From: Ferruginibacter sp. | Lineage (GTDB): Bacteria > Bacteroidota > Bacteroidia > Chitinophagales > Chitinophagaceae | Direction: 5' to 3' | Assembly (NCBI GenBank): GCA_014379625.1 | Contig: JACMLJ010000006.1 | Location: 62,001-126,000, forward strand | DNA length: 64,000 nucleotides | Part shown: positions 27,493 to 35,531 of the stretch, piece after piece | How the letters are laid out: every line of letters begins with the position of its first letter | Numbering within the stretch: the first letter of the stretch is position 1 | Position numbers and translations under genes: made by a program | Notes under the pieces: generated by a model | What the model was told of the DNA's origin: nothing | The model's input: only the letters and a program-made list of their open reading frames with translations | The model's database searches: none

Positions 27493-27895
27493 AAAACGGT
27501 GTTGATGAATATTTAAATGTCATTATTCTGGGCATTCTTTTCATTTGTTTTTTCCGCCGTTCATTTCCACTAAAAAGTGGTGCAGGTGCCATTCGCAAAT
27601 ATTTCATACTTATAGCCTGAGGGGAAATGGCCATTCCTATAACGGCCATTGTTACACGTACCATAAAAAAGATGGTCAATAAAGTTACTGTATATCCCAT
27701 TGTATCTATCGGGAAATATAGTCATCCCGCTCTTCTAAACCAGGGCTGTGCCATGTTTAGATTTTTAACAATAGAAAATAAGGCCGCCGTTATTTTTTTA
27801 TAATTGTTTTTAAAATGGGATTCAGTACATTAATGTCGATTCAGTGCCACCCCTGCCTGCCTCTTAAACATCCGTCATATTCCGGGCTATCAATG
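27493..27895. other. Intergenic region without a convincing gene
   Basis: About 400 bp upstream of dgkA show no reading frame I trust. A 264-nt frame (27437-27700) runs into dgkA and has no recognisable features. The stretch adjoins gene remnants at 27896-28287 and may be decayed sequence. Confidence 0.4.
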
Positions 27896-28090
27896 TTACA
27901 GGCGGTGGTTTTTCCATTCTGTAGATTGTAGCTTTCGTGAAGTAGAATTTGTTGCGATCCCAATTAGTTTGTCGGTCGGTTTTAGTAAAAAGGCCAGGGT
28001 ATTATTGCTGGCAGTGGTATAAGTCATTTTGAGCAGGATGAAAATTGCAATGGCTGCCAGGTAATATGGTATGTTCCTGTTCGCTGTCAT
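27896..28090 (-). pseudogene. Short membrane-protein fragment, possibly an exosortase-like N-terminus
   Basis: The frame encodes about 64 residues with one hydrophobic helix (IPYYLAAIAIFILLK) followed by LAFLLKPTDKLIGIATNS. That pattern reminds me of the first part of Bacteroidota exosortase-type proteins, but the catalytic Cys region that should follow is absent in any frame just downstream. Its ATG overlaps the stop of the DUF4173 remnant as ATGA. It could equally be a chance frame. The identification is weak. Confidence 0.25.
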
Positions 28091-28287
28091 GGTTTCAAGG
28101 GATGGTTTATAACCTGTACATATTCGCACGGGTTGAGATGATTGAAAGTAAATCTAAACCATCCGTAAGTGATATAAAGCAGCGGGCCATTTAATAAAAG
28201 CAAACGGGTAACGGCTGCCTTGTTTTTGTTACCTAAAGCCCGGGCAGCGCGGGTAATTTGGTGATTAGGATTTTGCCTGGCCATCAA
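28087..28287 (-). pseudogene. Decayed partial copy of the adjacent DUF4173 gene
   Basis: The frame encodes NKNKAAVTRLLLLNGPLLYI then YGWFRFTFN and EYV. This aligns with residues about 250-302 of the intact DUF4173 protein encoded at 28297-29886 (NENKTAVTSLFLLNGLLLCI, YVWFGFSYN, SEYV). The DNA also aligns: about 28112-28256 matches about 28984-29130 with clear similarity and a few small gaps. Only this middle part of the gene is left, on the same strand and just downstream of the parent. It is a truncated tandem duplicate or the rest of a former paralog. Confidence 0.75.
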
Positions 28288-28296
28288 TTTTCGTTT

Positions 28297-29886
28297 TCAA
28301 TTAATTATAGTTGAAGTATGTTTTATTGCTATTTCCATGAGTTCCTTTTTAACATAGCTATCTGCCATATTCCAGGATAGCCAGGTATATGTTTTGTGTG
28401 CAGCAGAAAATTCTTTCTTCCGGTTTTCGAAAACCTGCCTGGGCGTTAGCGATGACCGGTAAAGATATTCGCCCTCTTCATGCTCACCTGGTTTACTGGT
28501 CCTGTCCAGCACATCGGCATTTTTCTCCAGTTCCGGTAATACCTTATCAGATAGCGACAGTAGAAATTTTACGTCCAGGGTAATCGTATCTTTTCTTGCC
28601 AGGTTATATCTGGCAATGGTTTCATCCCAGTGTATGCAGGACGCAGCCACCAGCACCACAATAGCGAACCAGGCATTTACCCTCAACAGGTAGTAAGCTG
28701 TTTTGCGTTGCTGTATCTTAATAAAAACGGTCATTAAACCAGCCAGTACTAAAATCAGAAATATTAATACGCCAATCCGTTTATAGGCCAGCCCGTAATG
28801 TTCAATATAATAATAGTCCCTAAACAATACGGATATCACCAGCACCGCATTTTGCAGTAACCACGCGTAAGCGCCTGATCGTAACCATTTGTTTTGCCTG
28901 TAAAAATTAAGGTTGCCACGAAAGAAAAAGAGCAATAACAGCATCGCAAGCAAGATAGAAAATATCAGCAGCCCGGTTCCTTCATGTACATATTCGCTCA
29001 GGTTGATATCACTGTTGTAGCTAAATCCAAACCACACATAGGTAATATCAACGCAGTTAATGCAAAGCAACAGCCCATTCAATAAAAACAAACTGGTGAC
29101 GGCGGTCTTGTTTTCGTTTCGTAAAGCCATTACCCCGTTGGCAAACCTGCCCATCAGTAAAGAGAGCAAATCAAACCAACTGGTCTTTTTCCACTTTACC
29201 AGGTCATTCTTTTTCCTCAGCAATTCATTTACTTTCCTGGCATCAGCTTCTGAAAAATAAGTGACGCTGCTTTTTAATAATAACCCGCCCGTTACCAATA
29301 ACCCGAGCAATAAAAAACCCAAACGCTGCCAGCTAAACCAGGTGAAAAACCGGTTGAAAAAATGCTGTAACGCCAGGCTTACATCATTCATGAGGCTTTT
29401 AAAAATGGTGTTGGCAAAATTATACAGCAGGAAAAATAACACCAGCAATAGTAAAGGGATCACCAGGAAACGCAGGGATTTTTTTATTCCATAAAAATTA
29501 AACGGAATACCCTTAAGCAATTTAATACTGGTAAAAAAAGAGGGGATTACCAGCAGGTAATTCATAACAGCAGAAGCGGCGGCATACCACACAGACCGGT
29601 GCAGGTATTGCGAAAATACCACCACCAGTAACAGTGTAGCGCTAAATGCCAGTTTACTTAAAAACGTATTTTGAATGATCACCGCAGCCAATGTAATGAT
29701 ATGTGCTGCCAACAACCATTTCATCGGCCGATTGGCAAATGCGGAAGGGTACAGGTAGAAAACGGACCATAGAATAAATACATCGAATAGAACTGAGTTG
29801 ACACCAAGCTTTTCATGCCAGAAAATAATATTAAATAAAACAGCGCCTGCTGTTACGAGGAGAACCTTTACGGATGCGTTTTTCAT
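28297..29886 (-). CDS. DUF4173 family membrane protein
   Basis: The 529-residue protein has about ten to twelve hydrophobic helices, a charged cytoplasmic-looking loop near residues 212-240 (EADARKVNELLRKKNDLVKWKK) and a soluble C-terminal tail of about 100 residues. The segment WFDLLSLLMGRFANGVMALRNENKTAV fits the DUF4173 family, which has no established function. It is the last gene of a set with a winged-helix regulator and two other membrane proteins; its start overlaps the previous stop as TAATG, implying translational coupling. A decayed copy of its middle part lies just downstream. Confidence 0.82.
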   Translation of the reverse strand: MKNASVKVLLVTAGAVLFNIIFWHEKLGVNSVLFDVFILWSVFYLYPSAFANRPMKWLLAAHIITLAAVIIQNTFLSKLAFSATLLLVVVFSQYLHRSVWYAAASAVMNYLLVIPSFFTSIKLLKGIPFNFYGIKKSLRFLVIPLLLLVLFFLLYNFANTIFKSLMNDVSLALQHFFNRFFTWFSWQRLGFLLLGLLVTGGLLLKSSVTYFSEADARKVNELLRKKNDLVKWKKTSWFDLLSLLMGRFANGVMALRNENKTAVTSLFLLNGLLLCINCVDITYVWFGFSYNSDINLSEYVHEGTGLLIFSILLAMLLLLFFFRGNLNFYRQNKWLRSGAYAWLLQNAVLVISVLFRDYYYIEHYGLAYKRIGVLIFLILVLAGLMTVFIKIQQRKTAYYLLRVNAWFAIVVLVAASCIHWDETIARYNLARKDTITLDVKFLLSLSDKVLPELEKNADVLDRTSKPGEHEEGEYLYRSSLTPRQVFENRKKEFSAAHKTYTWLSWNMADSYVKKELMEIAIKHTSTIIN

Positions 29887-30320
29887 TAGTTTATCTTTTT
29901 AATGAGCTGAATATTTTTTTTACAGGGAGTGATAGATTTAATAATGCTATGGTGTATCATGATGGATGCGCCGGATGCTACAAGCATGCAGCAGGATAAA
30001 AAAAGTTGCTGGCCTTTAATGCTATCAACCGGAAGAACGAACAATAGCAGTGAAGTCAGGGCAGCAACAATACAACCTGTTTTCAGCAACGAGCGAAACA
30101 ATAGATCTTCATCCCAATTTACAAGCAGTACAATCCAGAAAATAAAAATGCCTGGTATCGAAAAGACAAGCGTGCAAATAAAAACCAGCAGGTATGCCCC
30201 CGGCCATGGATTACATTCAGTTGAAAAAAATGACAGCCAGCCGCCACTTAATAGGGCATTCAGCAAAGCAGTCAGCACCCAATGGGAAAAACTTAGCAAT
30301 ATTGATTTAATAAGTGCCAT
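29886..30320 (-). CDS. Small polytopic membrane protein of unknown function
   Basis: I do not recognise the family. The 144-residue protein has four hydrophobic helices with short loops and a lysine-rich C-terminus (CKKNIQLIKKIN). It lies between the winged-helix regulator gene and the DUF4173 gene on the same strand, and its stop codon overlaps the DUF4173 start. A role together with the DUF4173 protein is likely from that coupling but nothing more can be said. Confidence 0.7.
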   Translation of the reverse strand: MALIKSILLSFSHWVLTALLNALLSGGWLSFFSTECNPWPGAYLLVFICTLVFSIPGIFIFWIVLLVNWDEDLLFRSLLKTGCIVAALTSLLLFVLPVDSIKGQQLFLSCCMLVASGASIMIHHSIIKSITPCKKNIQLIKKIN

Positions 30321-30363
30321 ATTTTAAAAGTGCTTTGTTTTTCAAAGTGTAAATACAAAAAAA

Positions 30364-30660
30364 TTACTTAGTTGACCTGATCATCTCTTCCAAAGCGGCG
30401 ATATGAGCTTTAAAGGCTTTATCCCCTGCCTTCGTTACCGAATAAGTGGTGTTGGTTTTCCGGCCAACAAATCCCTTCTGTACTTTGATGGTGTCCGATT
30501 CTTCCAGTGTTTTCAGGTGACTCGCAAGATTTCCATCTGTTATGTCCAATAACTCTTTCAATTCATTGAAGCTTACCTCCGCATTTACCATCAGTGCACT
30601 CATGATGCCCAGGCGGATACGGCTGTCAAAAATTTTATTTAAGTCTTTGATTGGGTTCAT
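30364..30660 (-). CDS. Winged-helix transcriptional regulator
   Basis: This 98-residue one-domain protein has the MarR/ArsR-like winged-helix fold. The helix-turn-helix is seen in VSFNELKELLDITDGNLASHLKTLEESD, followed by the wing GFVGRKTNTTYSVTKAG. Small regulators of this type are common in Bacteroidota next to membrane proteins of DUF4153/DUF4173 type, and probably repress their own operon. No effector can be deduced. The gene follows the 216-residue membrane protein gene by 9 bp, in a gap that contains an octanucleotide array. Confidence 0.88.
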   Translation of the reverse strand: MNPIKDLNKIFDSRIRLGIMSALMVNAEVSFNELKELLDITDGNLASHLKTLEESDTIKVQKGFVGRKTNTTYSVTKAGDKAFKAHIAALEEMIRSTK

Positions 30661-30663
30661 GAT

Positions 30664-30695
30664 GATGTGCTATTTTGCTGATGTGCTAATTTGCC
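30664..30695. repeat. Octanucleotide array overlapping a gene end
   Basis: Four 8-nt words (GATGTGCT, ATTTTGCT, GATGTGCT, AATTTGCC) start in the gap before the winged-helix gene and run into the last codons of the upstream membrane protein, whose stop is at 30670. The words match the reverse complement of those at 21868-21891. Confidence 0.6.
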
Positions 30696-31320
30696 TTTCG
30701 TATTTGTACCACATCATGATACCATAAATGATATGTAATATTCCAAAGCCCATTGCCCAAAACCAGAGGCCATAACCAATGCTCCAAAGATTCATAATTC
30801 CCAGCGTAAGCTGGCCATACCCTAAAAATCGTATTTCGCCCAATGTATACTTACTGGCATTCACCAATGCCAGGCCATAAAATATTAAGCAACCGGGCGC
30901 TACAAGTTCATATTCGCCCAATTGTATCATGCGTATAAGGAAAATCGCACCAGCCATCAGTGGAATAGCGGTATTCCAAAATAAGCGAATGGTAGCTGAG
31001 CCCCACATCGGTATGTTATTTTTTTTGCTTCGAAGCCAGGTAAAAAAGAAGGCAGAAATAAATGCGCTGATAAAAGTGACGGTAGCAATCCAGAGTAAAT
31101 CATTCAGTAATACTATGCCGCCCATATCAATCAAAGCTTCCATCGTACAATCTCCCTTTACCCAACAGTGTATTTTTTTATTAGCAACAAAAGCCCCTGC
31201 CAGTGCACATAATCCGGCTGCGATACCACTAAACCCGCTTAAACTGATAAAACGGCTGCTTCGTTCCATCATTCGTTTAATGTGTTGAAGGTCATCCAGC
31301 GGTTGTTGTTGTTCACTCAT
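30670..31320 (-). CDS. Membrane protein of unknown function
   Basis: From the ATG at 31320 the protein has 216 residues. It begins with a hydrophilic stretch (SEQQQPLDDLQHIKRMMERSSRF), followed by five or six membrane helices with a Cys-containing loop (HCWVKGDC) near residue 60. I do not recognise a catalytic motif. It is the first gene of the regulator/DUF4173 operon. The last residues, QISTSAK, are encoded by an octanucleotide array that continues into the intergenic gap, so the C-terminus may have been shaped by the repeat. Confidence 0.72.
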   Translation of the reverse strand: MSEQQQPLDDLQHIKRMMERSSRFISLSGFSGIAAGLCALAGAFVANKKIHCWVKGDCTMEALIDMGGIVLLNDLLWIATVTFISAFISAFFFTWLRSKKNNIPMWGSATIRLFWNTAIPLMAGAIFLIRMIQLGEYELVAPGCLIFYGLALVNASKYTLGEIRFLGYGQLTLGIMNLWSIGYGLWFWAMGFGILHIIYGIMMWYKYERQISTSAK

Positions 31321-31535
31321 AAAAAGTACTTTGAAACACAAAGTAAATTGATTTAACTGATACCTGCAAAAAATATTTACCTGATAAGGTAAATAATAAA
31401 CAATAGAACGGCTATTAAGCGTAAGCGCAGGATTAAATACGCTAAAGACAGCTTTTAAGATAAAGCTGAATAGTTGTGTTCAAACATTGATATTGGCCCG
31501 GATATTTCGGGTGCCGGGCGTTCATCCGGCGGCAG
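31321..31535. other. Intergenic gap, nothing recognised
   Basis: This AT-rich gap separates the membrane protein operon from the aminotransferase gene. I see no gene, clear terminator or repeat in it. Confidence 0.4.
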
Positions 31536-32714
31536 TCACAAATTCAGCACATCAATAATATGCCCGCAGGCAGTTCTTATTTCATCATCGCTGATTACCA
31601 GCGGGGGCACAATGCGTAAAGAACCGGGGGCAAATAAAAACCAGTCAGTAAATACGCCAAGTGCTATCAAAGCGTCAATGATTATTTTGTTTTGTTCATA
31701 ACTGTCAAACTCCACGGCAATCATCAACCCGCAACTATGCACTGATTTTATTTTGGGATGTACCAGCATCGATAGAAATAACGCTTCCTTTTCCCTTACG
31801 CCAGCTATTAATTTTTCATCGATTAAAACATTGAAAGCCGCAAGACCGGCGGCGCAGCAAACCGGGTGGCCGCCAAAGGTATTGATATGTCCCAAAACAG
31901 GGTTATGGCTAAGCGAATCCATCATTTTTTTGCCGGCAATAAAGGCGCCCATGGGCATGCCGCCGCCGAGGGCCTTGCCCAGCAAAAGAATATCCGGGAT
32001 TATATCAAATTGCTCAAATGCCCATAAAGTACCATTGCGTCCAAAGCCGCATTGTATCTCATCTAATACCAGCAGTGTGCCTGTTTCGGTGCAGCGTTTA
32101 CGCAAAGCTGTTAGCCATCCGTTCAGGGGTACAAGTACACCCGCTTCTGCCTGTACTGTTTCAGCGATTACGCAGGCTGTCTTTTCTGTTATTTTCTCCA
32201 GGTCATTGAAAGCATTATAATTGAGCAGCAACGTATCGGGCAATAGCGGGCGAAAAGCATTCCGCCAATACTCATCCCCCAGAATGCTCAATGCGCCCTG
32301 TGTACTGCCATGGTAGCTGTTTTTAAAAGATACAATCTGTGTTCGCCCGGTAAAACGCTTGGATAGTTTCATAGCCCCCTCCGTAGCTTCGCTGCCACTT
32401 GCGGTATAAAAAACCGAGCTTAGGGAACCGGGTAAATGATCCGTTAGTTTTTTTGCATAGGCAACCTGCGGACTTTCCACAAGTTCGCCATACACCATGA
32501 TGTGCATAAATTCTTCTGCCTGCTTTTTGATGGCTTCAATAACTTTTGGATGGCAATGACCTACGTTGCAAACACTGATTCCTGCAATGAGATCGATGTA
32601 GGTTTTTCCATCAGTGTCCCACAGGGTGCTACCAGCAGCTTTCACAATTTCGAGGGCTAACGGTGCCCGGGAGGTTTGACCTACATGTTGGAAAAATAAT
32701 TGGCGTTGAGTCAT
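31536..32714 (-). CDS. Class III PLP-dependent aminotransferase (acetylornithine/ornithine type)
   Basis: The protein of 392 residues from the chosen ATG belongs to the class III omega-aminotransferases. The cofactor site is visible: SGSEATEGAMKLSKRFTGR, the Asp motif VLDEIQCGFGRNG, and the PLP lysine in LLLGKALGGGMPMGAF. Members use acetylornithine, ornithine, GABA or similar amino donors. The single gene without arginine genes nearby does not allow a choice. The frame is open 18 codons further upstream, but MTQRQLFFQHVGQTSRAPL is the typical start. Confidence 0.9.
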   Translation of the reverse strand: MTQRQLFFQHVGQTSRAPLALEIVKAAGSTLWDTDGKTYIDLIAGISVCNVGHCHPKVIEAIKKQAEEFMHIMVYGELVESPQVAYAKKLTDHLPGSLSSVFYTASGSEATEGAMKLSKRFTGRTQIVSFKNSYHGSTQGALSILGDEYWRNAFRPLLPDTLLLNYNAFNDLEKITEKTACVIAETVQAEAGVLVPLNGWLTALRKRCTETGTLLVLDEIQCGFGRNGTLWAFEQFDIIPDILLLGKALGGGMPMGAFIAGKKMMDSLSHNPVLGHINTFGGHPVCCAAGLAAFNVLIDEKLIAGVREKEALFLSMLVHPKIKSVHSCGLMIAVEFDSYEQNKIIIDALIALGVFTDWFLFAPGSLRIVPPLVISDDEIRTACGHIIDVLNL

Positions 32715-32889
32715 AACTTGCAAATTTCGCCTGGAAAGTTTGATATTCGTAGTAAATCTTAAAATCAACTAACCCATTAAACGGTTAAGAATAATTAATA
32801 GCTGGCATTAATAGCAGGTTTGAGAAAAAAGATAGTCCGGATATTTCGGCTACGGTGAATTTACATTCAAAAAATAAAACTGAAAAATC

Positions 32890-33417
32890 ATGTCTTACAT
32901 CCTTCCGGTAAAAGGTATATTGCCAACCATGGGCGCCAATTGTTTTATAGCCCCCAATGCCACTATCGCAGGGGATGTAGTAATGGGTGATGACTGCAGT
33001 GTGTGGTTTAATGCGGTCATCCGCGGTGATGTAAACAGCATCCGCATTGGCAATAAAGTAAATATCCAGGACGGGGCGGTAATACACTGTACTTACGAAA
33101 AAAGCAAAGCCATCATTGGAAATAATGTTAGTATCGGGCACAATGCAATAGTACATGGATGCGTTATAGCGGATAATGTACTGGTGGGTATGGGCGCCAT
33201 TGTGATGGATAGTGTAAAAGTTGGCGCTAACTGCATCATAGCCGCGGGCGCCGTGGTGCTGGAGAATACGGTGATTGAACCCGGCAGTATTTATGCAGGC
33301 GTACCTGCAAAAAAGGTAAAAGATATCAGCCGGGAACTCATTAACGGCGAAATAAACAGGATTGCCAACAACTATGTGATGTATAGTGGATGGTTTAAAG
33401 AGGAAGAAGAAAACTGA
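32890..33417 (+). CDS. Gamma-class carbonic anhydrase family protein
   Basis: The 175-residue protein is a left-handed beta-helix built from hexapeptide repeats, which normally forms trimers. It has the zinc-binding histidines of the gamma carbonic anhydrase group in VIHCTYEKSKAIIGNNVSIG and HNAIVHGC. Such proteins hydrate CO2 or, as the YrdA/PaaY group, have unclear activity; sequence reading does not settle this. The Gln/Arg pattern RGDVNSIRIGNKVNIQDG also matches the family. A small lipoprotein gene follows on the same strand. Confidence 0.9.
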   Translation: MSYILPVKGILPTMGANCFIAPNATIAGDVVMGDDCSVWFNAVIRGDVNSIRIGNKVNIQDGAVIHCTYEKSKAIIGNNVSIGHNAIVHGCVIADNVLVGMGAIVMDSVKVGANCIIAAGAVVLENTVIEPGSIYAGVPAKKVKDISRELINGEINRIANNYVMYSGWFKEEEEN

Positions 33418-33465
33418 GCAGCCGTAATCTGAAGTTATAAGTTTGAAAAAAGAGTATCTTTAATT

Positions 33466-33651
33466 ATGAAAAAATTTATTATTGCTTTTGGTTGTATTTC
33501 GCTCCTGAGCGGATGTTTTATTTTTCAAAAGAAAGAGAAATATGGCTGTCCCGGTAGCCCCCAGCCCGGGGAGTTAACCACTGATCAAAAAATTGCGGCA
33601 GGCGAAAATGTTAAACAACCGAAGTATAAAGGAGGTAGAAAGAGTTATTAG
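33466..33651 (+). CDS. Small lipoprotein of unknown function
   Basis: The 61-residue protein starts with MKKFIIAFGCISLLSGC, a clear lipoprotein signal with the lipidated cysteine at residue 17. About 44 residues follow, rich in lysine and glycine, including KYGCPGS and a basic end (YKGGRKSY). Similar tiny lipoproteins are common in Chitinophagaceae; the role is unknown. It lies 48 bp after the carbonic anhydrase gene and could be on the same transcript. Confidence 0.65.
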   Translation: MKKFIIAFGCISLLSGCFIFQKKEKYGCPGSPQPGELTTDQKIAAGENVKQPKYKGGRKSY

Positions 33652-33939
33652 CCATTAAGAAGCTTGCCTGCAGATAATTTCCTCCCTCACTTTGGCAGCA
33701 AGCTGCCATTAGCAAGTGTTGGTTTTTTCAAAAATTCATATGCCCTTACAGTTTACTCCACGCAAATGCCGGGTACATATCAGCTGCTTTTTTTATTAAT
33801 ATTAAGCACCCCCCACTTTAAAAAAATTGCAAAAAATTATTTATCGTAGTATAATAAAAATTACAAATAATAGTTATTAGCATTGGAAATCGGCGATACC
33901 CTTAATCCTAAACCAACAACCCAACTACCCAACTACCTT

Positions 33940-34245
33940 ATGTGTTATCATTTAAAAACCAAACACGGCAATACGCTGGCTGTGATTGACGACAACTGCG
34001 GGATCTCCAAATTTTACGCGATCGCAGAAACTTTGAGCACTGAACTAAAGATTAATTTTATCAATCATTCAAACGACGAAGCAGGTAGTTTGGGCTGGGA
34101 TTTTAAATATAAAAACCAGGTGATTACCCTTCATTACAATATGTTTAATGGTGTTTCTGTTTTTCCCCGGCATGTAAAAAACTTACTAAAGGAAAATAAC
34201 GCGGTATTGGAAATAGCACATTTCCTTGAACGCAGGGCCTATTAA
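33940..34245 (+). CDS. Small hypothetical protein
   Basis: This soluble protein has about 101 residues from MCYHLKTKHGNTLAV, with no signal peptide or membrane helix. I do not recognise the family. The sequence alternates strands and helices (VIDDNCGISKFYAIAETLSTEL, LHYNMFNGVSVFPRH) and looks like a real compact domain. A longer frame begins at 33883, but the extra 19 residues look like upstream leader. It is convergent with rsgA, with only 3 bp between the stop codons. Confidence 0.62.
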   Translation: MCYHLKTKHGNTLAVIDDNCGISKFYAIAETLSTELKINFINHSNDEAGSLGWDFKYKNQVITLHYNMFNGVSVFPRHVKNLLKENNAVLEIAHFLERRAY

Positions 34246-34248
34246 ACA

Positions 34249-35172
34249 TTAATAAGGCTTCTTTTCAATACTATCCAGGATGTTTAAATAACTATAATAA
34301 CGGTCAGGATGAACCGTGCCCAGGTTAACGGCTTCTTTCACCGCACAATCGGGTTCATTAATATGCATACAGTTATTGAACTGGCAATGGTTGATGAGTA
34401 CCCTCATTTCTGGGAAGTAATGGGAAAGTTCCTGCTTAGTAATATCAACCAAACCCAATTCCCTGATACCCGGCGTATCAATCACCCTTCCGCCAAAAGA
34501 CAGGTTAAACATTTCCGCAAAAGTGGTGGTATGCAATCCTTTACCACTCCACCCGCTTACATCCTGCGTTTTTAGTCTCAGATCAGGAAAAACAATATTT
34601 ATAAAAGATGATTTTCCCACACCGGAATGACCGCTCAATAAAGTGGTTTTATCTTTGAGCAGGCTTTTCACTTCTTCCACCCCTTGGTTTTTTTCGATAC
34701 TCATGGACTGCACCTTGTAACCAATGGCTTCATAGATTTCTTTTACCTCCTGAAATTTATCCTGCTCTTTCTGTTTGTACAGGTCGGATTTATTAAACAC
34801 GATGATGGAAGGAACATGGTAGGCTTCTGAAGTAATTAAAAAACGGTCAATAAAACCGAGCGAGGTTTTTGGATCCTTTAAGGTAGCGAATAATAAAGAC
34901 TGGTCTAAATTAGAGGCGATAATATGATGCTGGTTCCTGTTGTGGGGCGATGAGCGGGTAATGTAATTTTTACGTGTGGCGATATCCGTTATCGTGAGGG
35001 TATTTTCCAATTCGTTCTCCATGTCGGCAAGCACTATATCGCCTACTGCGATGGGATTGGTGGAAGTGATATTTTCTATTTTAAATTTTCCTTTTATACG
35101 GGCATTAAATATTTTGCCGCTTTCATCCTGTACAATATACCAGCTACCGGTACTTTTATAAACTGTTGCCAT
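34249..35172 (-). CDS. rsgA: Ribosome small subunit-dependent GTPase A
   Basis: RsgA is a circularly permuted GTPase that checks late maturation of the 30S ribosomal subunit. The protein (about 307 residues) has the N-terminal OB fold, G motifs in permuted order (NKSDLY, then GHSGVGKSSF, then the DTPGIRELG switch) and a C-terminal zinc-binding part with Cys/His ligands in CQFNNCMHINEPDC. The length is normal. Start codons are possible at 35184 (TTG) and at the ATG pair 35175/35172; MATVYKSTGSWY is the usual beginning. Confidence 0.95.
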   Translation of the reverse strand: MATVYKSTGSWYIVQDESGKIFNARIKGKFKIENITSTNPIAVGDIVLADMENELENTLTITDIATRKNYITRSSPHNRNQHHIIASNLDQSLLFATLKDPKTSLGFIDRFLITSEAYHVPSIIVFNKSDLYKQKEQDKFQEVKEIYEAIGYKVQSMSIEKNQGVEEVKSLLKDKTTLLSGHSGVGKSSFINIVFPDLRLKTQDVSGWSGKGLHTTTFAEMFNLSFGGRVIDTPGIRELGLVDITKQELSHYFPEMRVLINHCQFNNCMHINEPDCAVKEAVNLGTVHPDRYYSYLNILDSIEKKPY

Positions 35173-35531
35173 CATAGGGTGCAAATTTCATCAATAAAAA
35201 CGAATTGATGGTGCTTTATACAAAATTGGCAGTTAATGATCCCGGCCGAAGCTCATACCATGGGTAGTGCCAATAAAGAAGTATACCAGGTAAAAGTTCT
35301 TTGTACTGCCGATCTATGCCGCCATAAAGTCTTGTCTGGCAAAGCCGAATGTTTTAACTTGCTGGCGTTTACGTTTTTTTGTGTGGTGAAATGATTTTTG
35401 CAATGCTAAAATACTCTTAGTACAGTGGCTTTTTATTTCAGCATATTGAAAACAGGTCGCCCCGCTGAAAATAGTTTCTGCACCTGTCATATAAATTTCC
35501 CTAATTTGCCAATTTAATAAAACAGCCGGCA
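35173..35531. other. Intergenic region, nothing recognised
   Basis: This 350-bp gap lies between two divergent genes (rsgA and the acyltransferase-like gene) and should contain both promoters, but I cannot place a convincing pair of boxes. A minus-strand frame at 35314-35634 overlaps the next gene and has no recognisable features. Confidence 0.4.

Noticed and set aside
27437..27700. 87-codon minus-strand frame upstream of dgkA
   Set aside because: It overlaps the start of dgkA by 56 bp in another frame and has no recognisable features.
32785..33156. 123-codon minus-strand frame
   Set aside because: It lies mostly antisense to the carbonic anhydrase gene, whose hexapeptide repeats create long open frames on the other strand.
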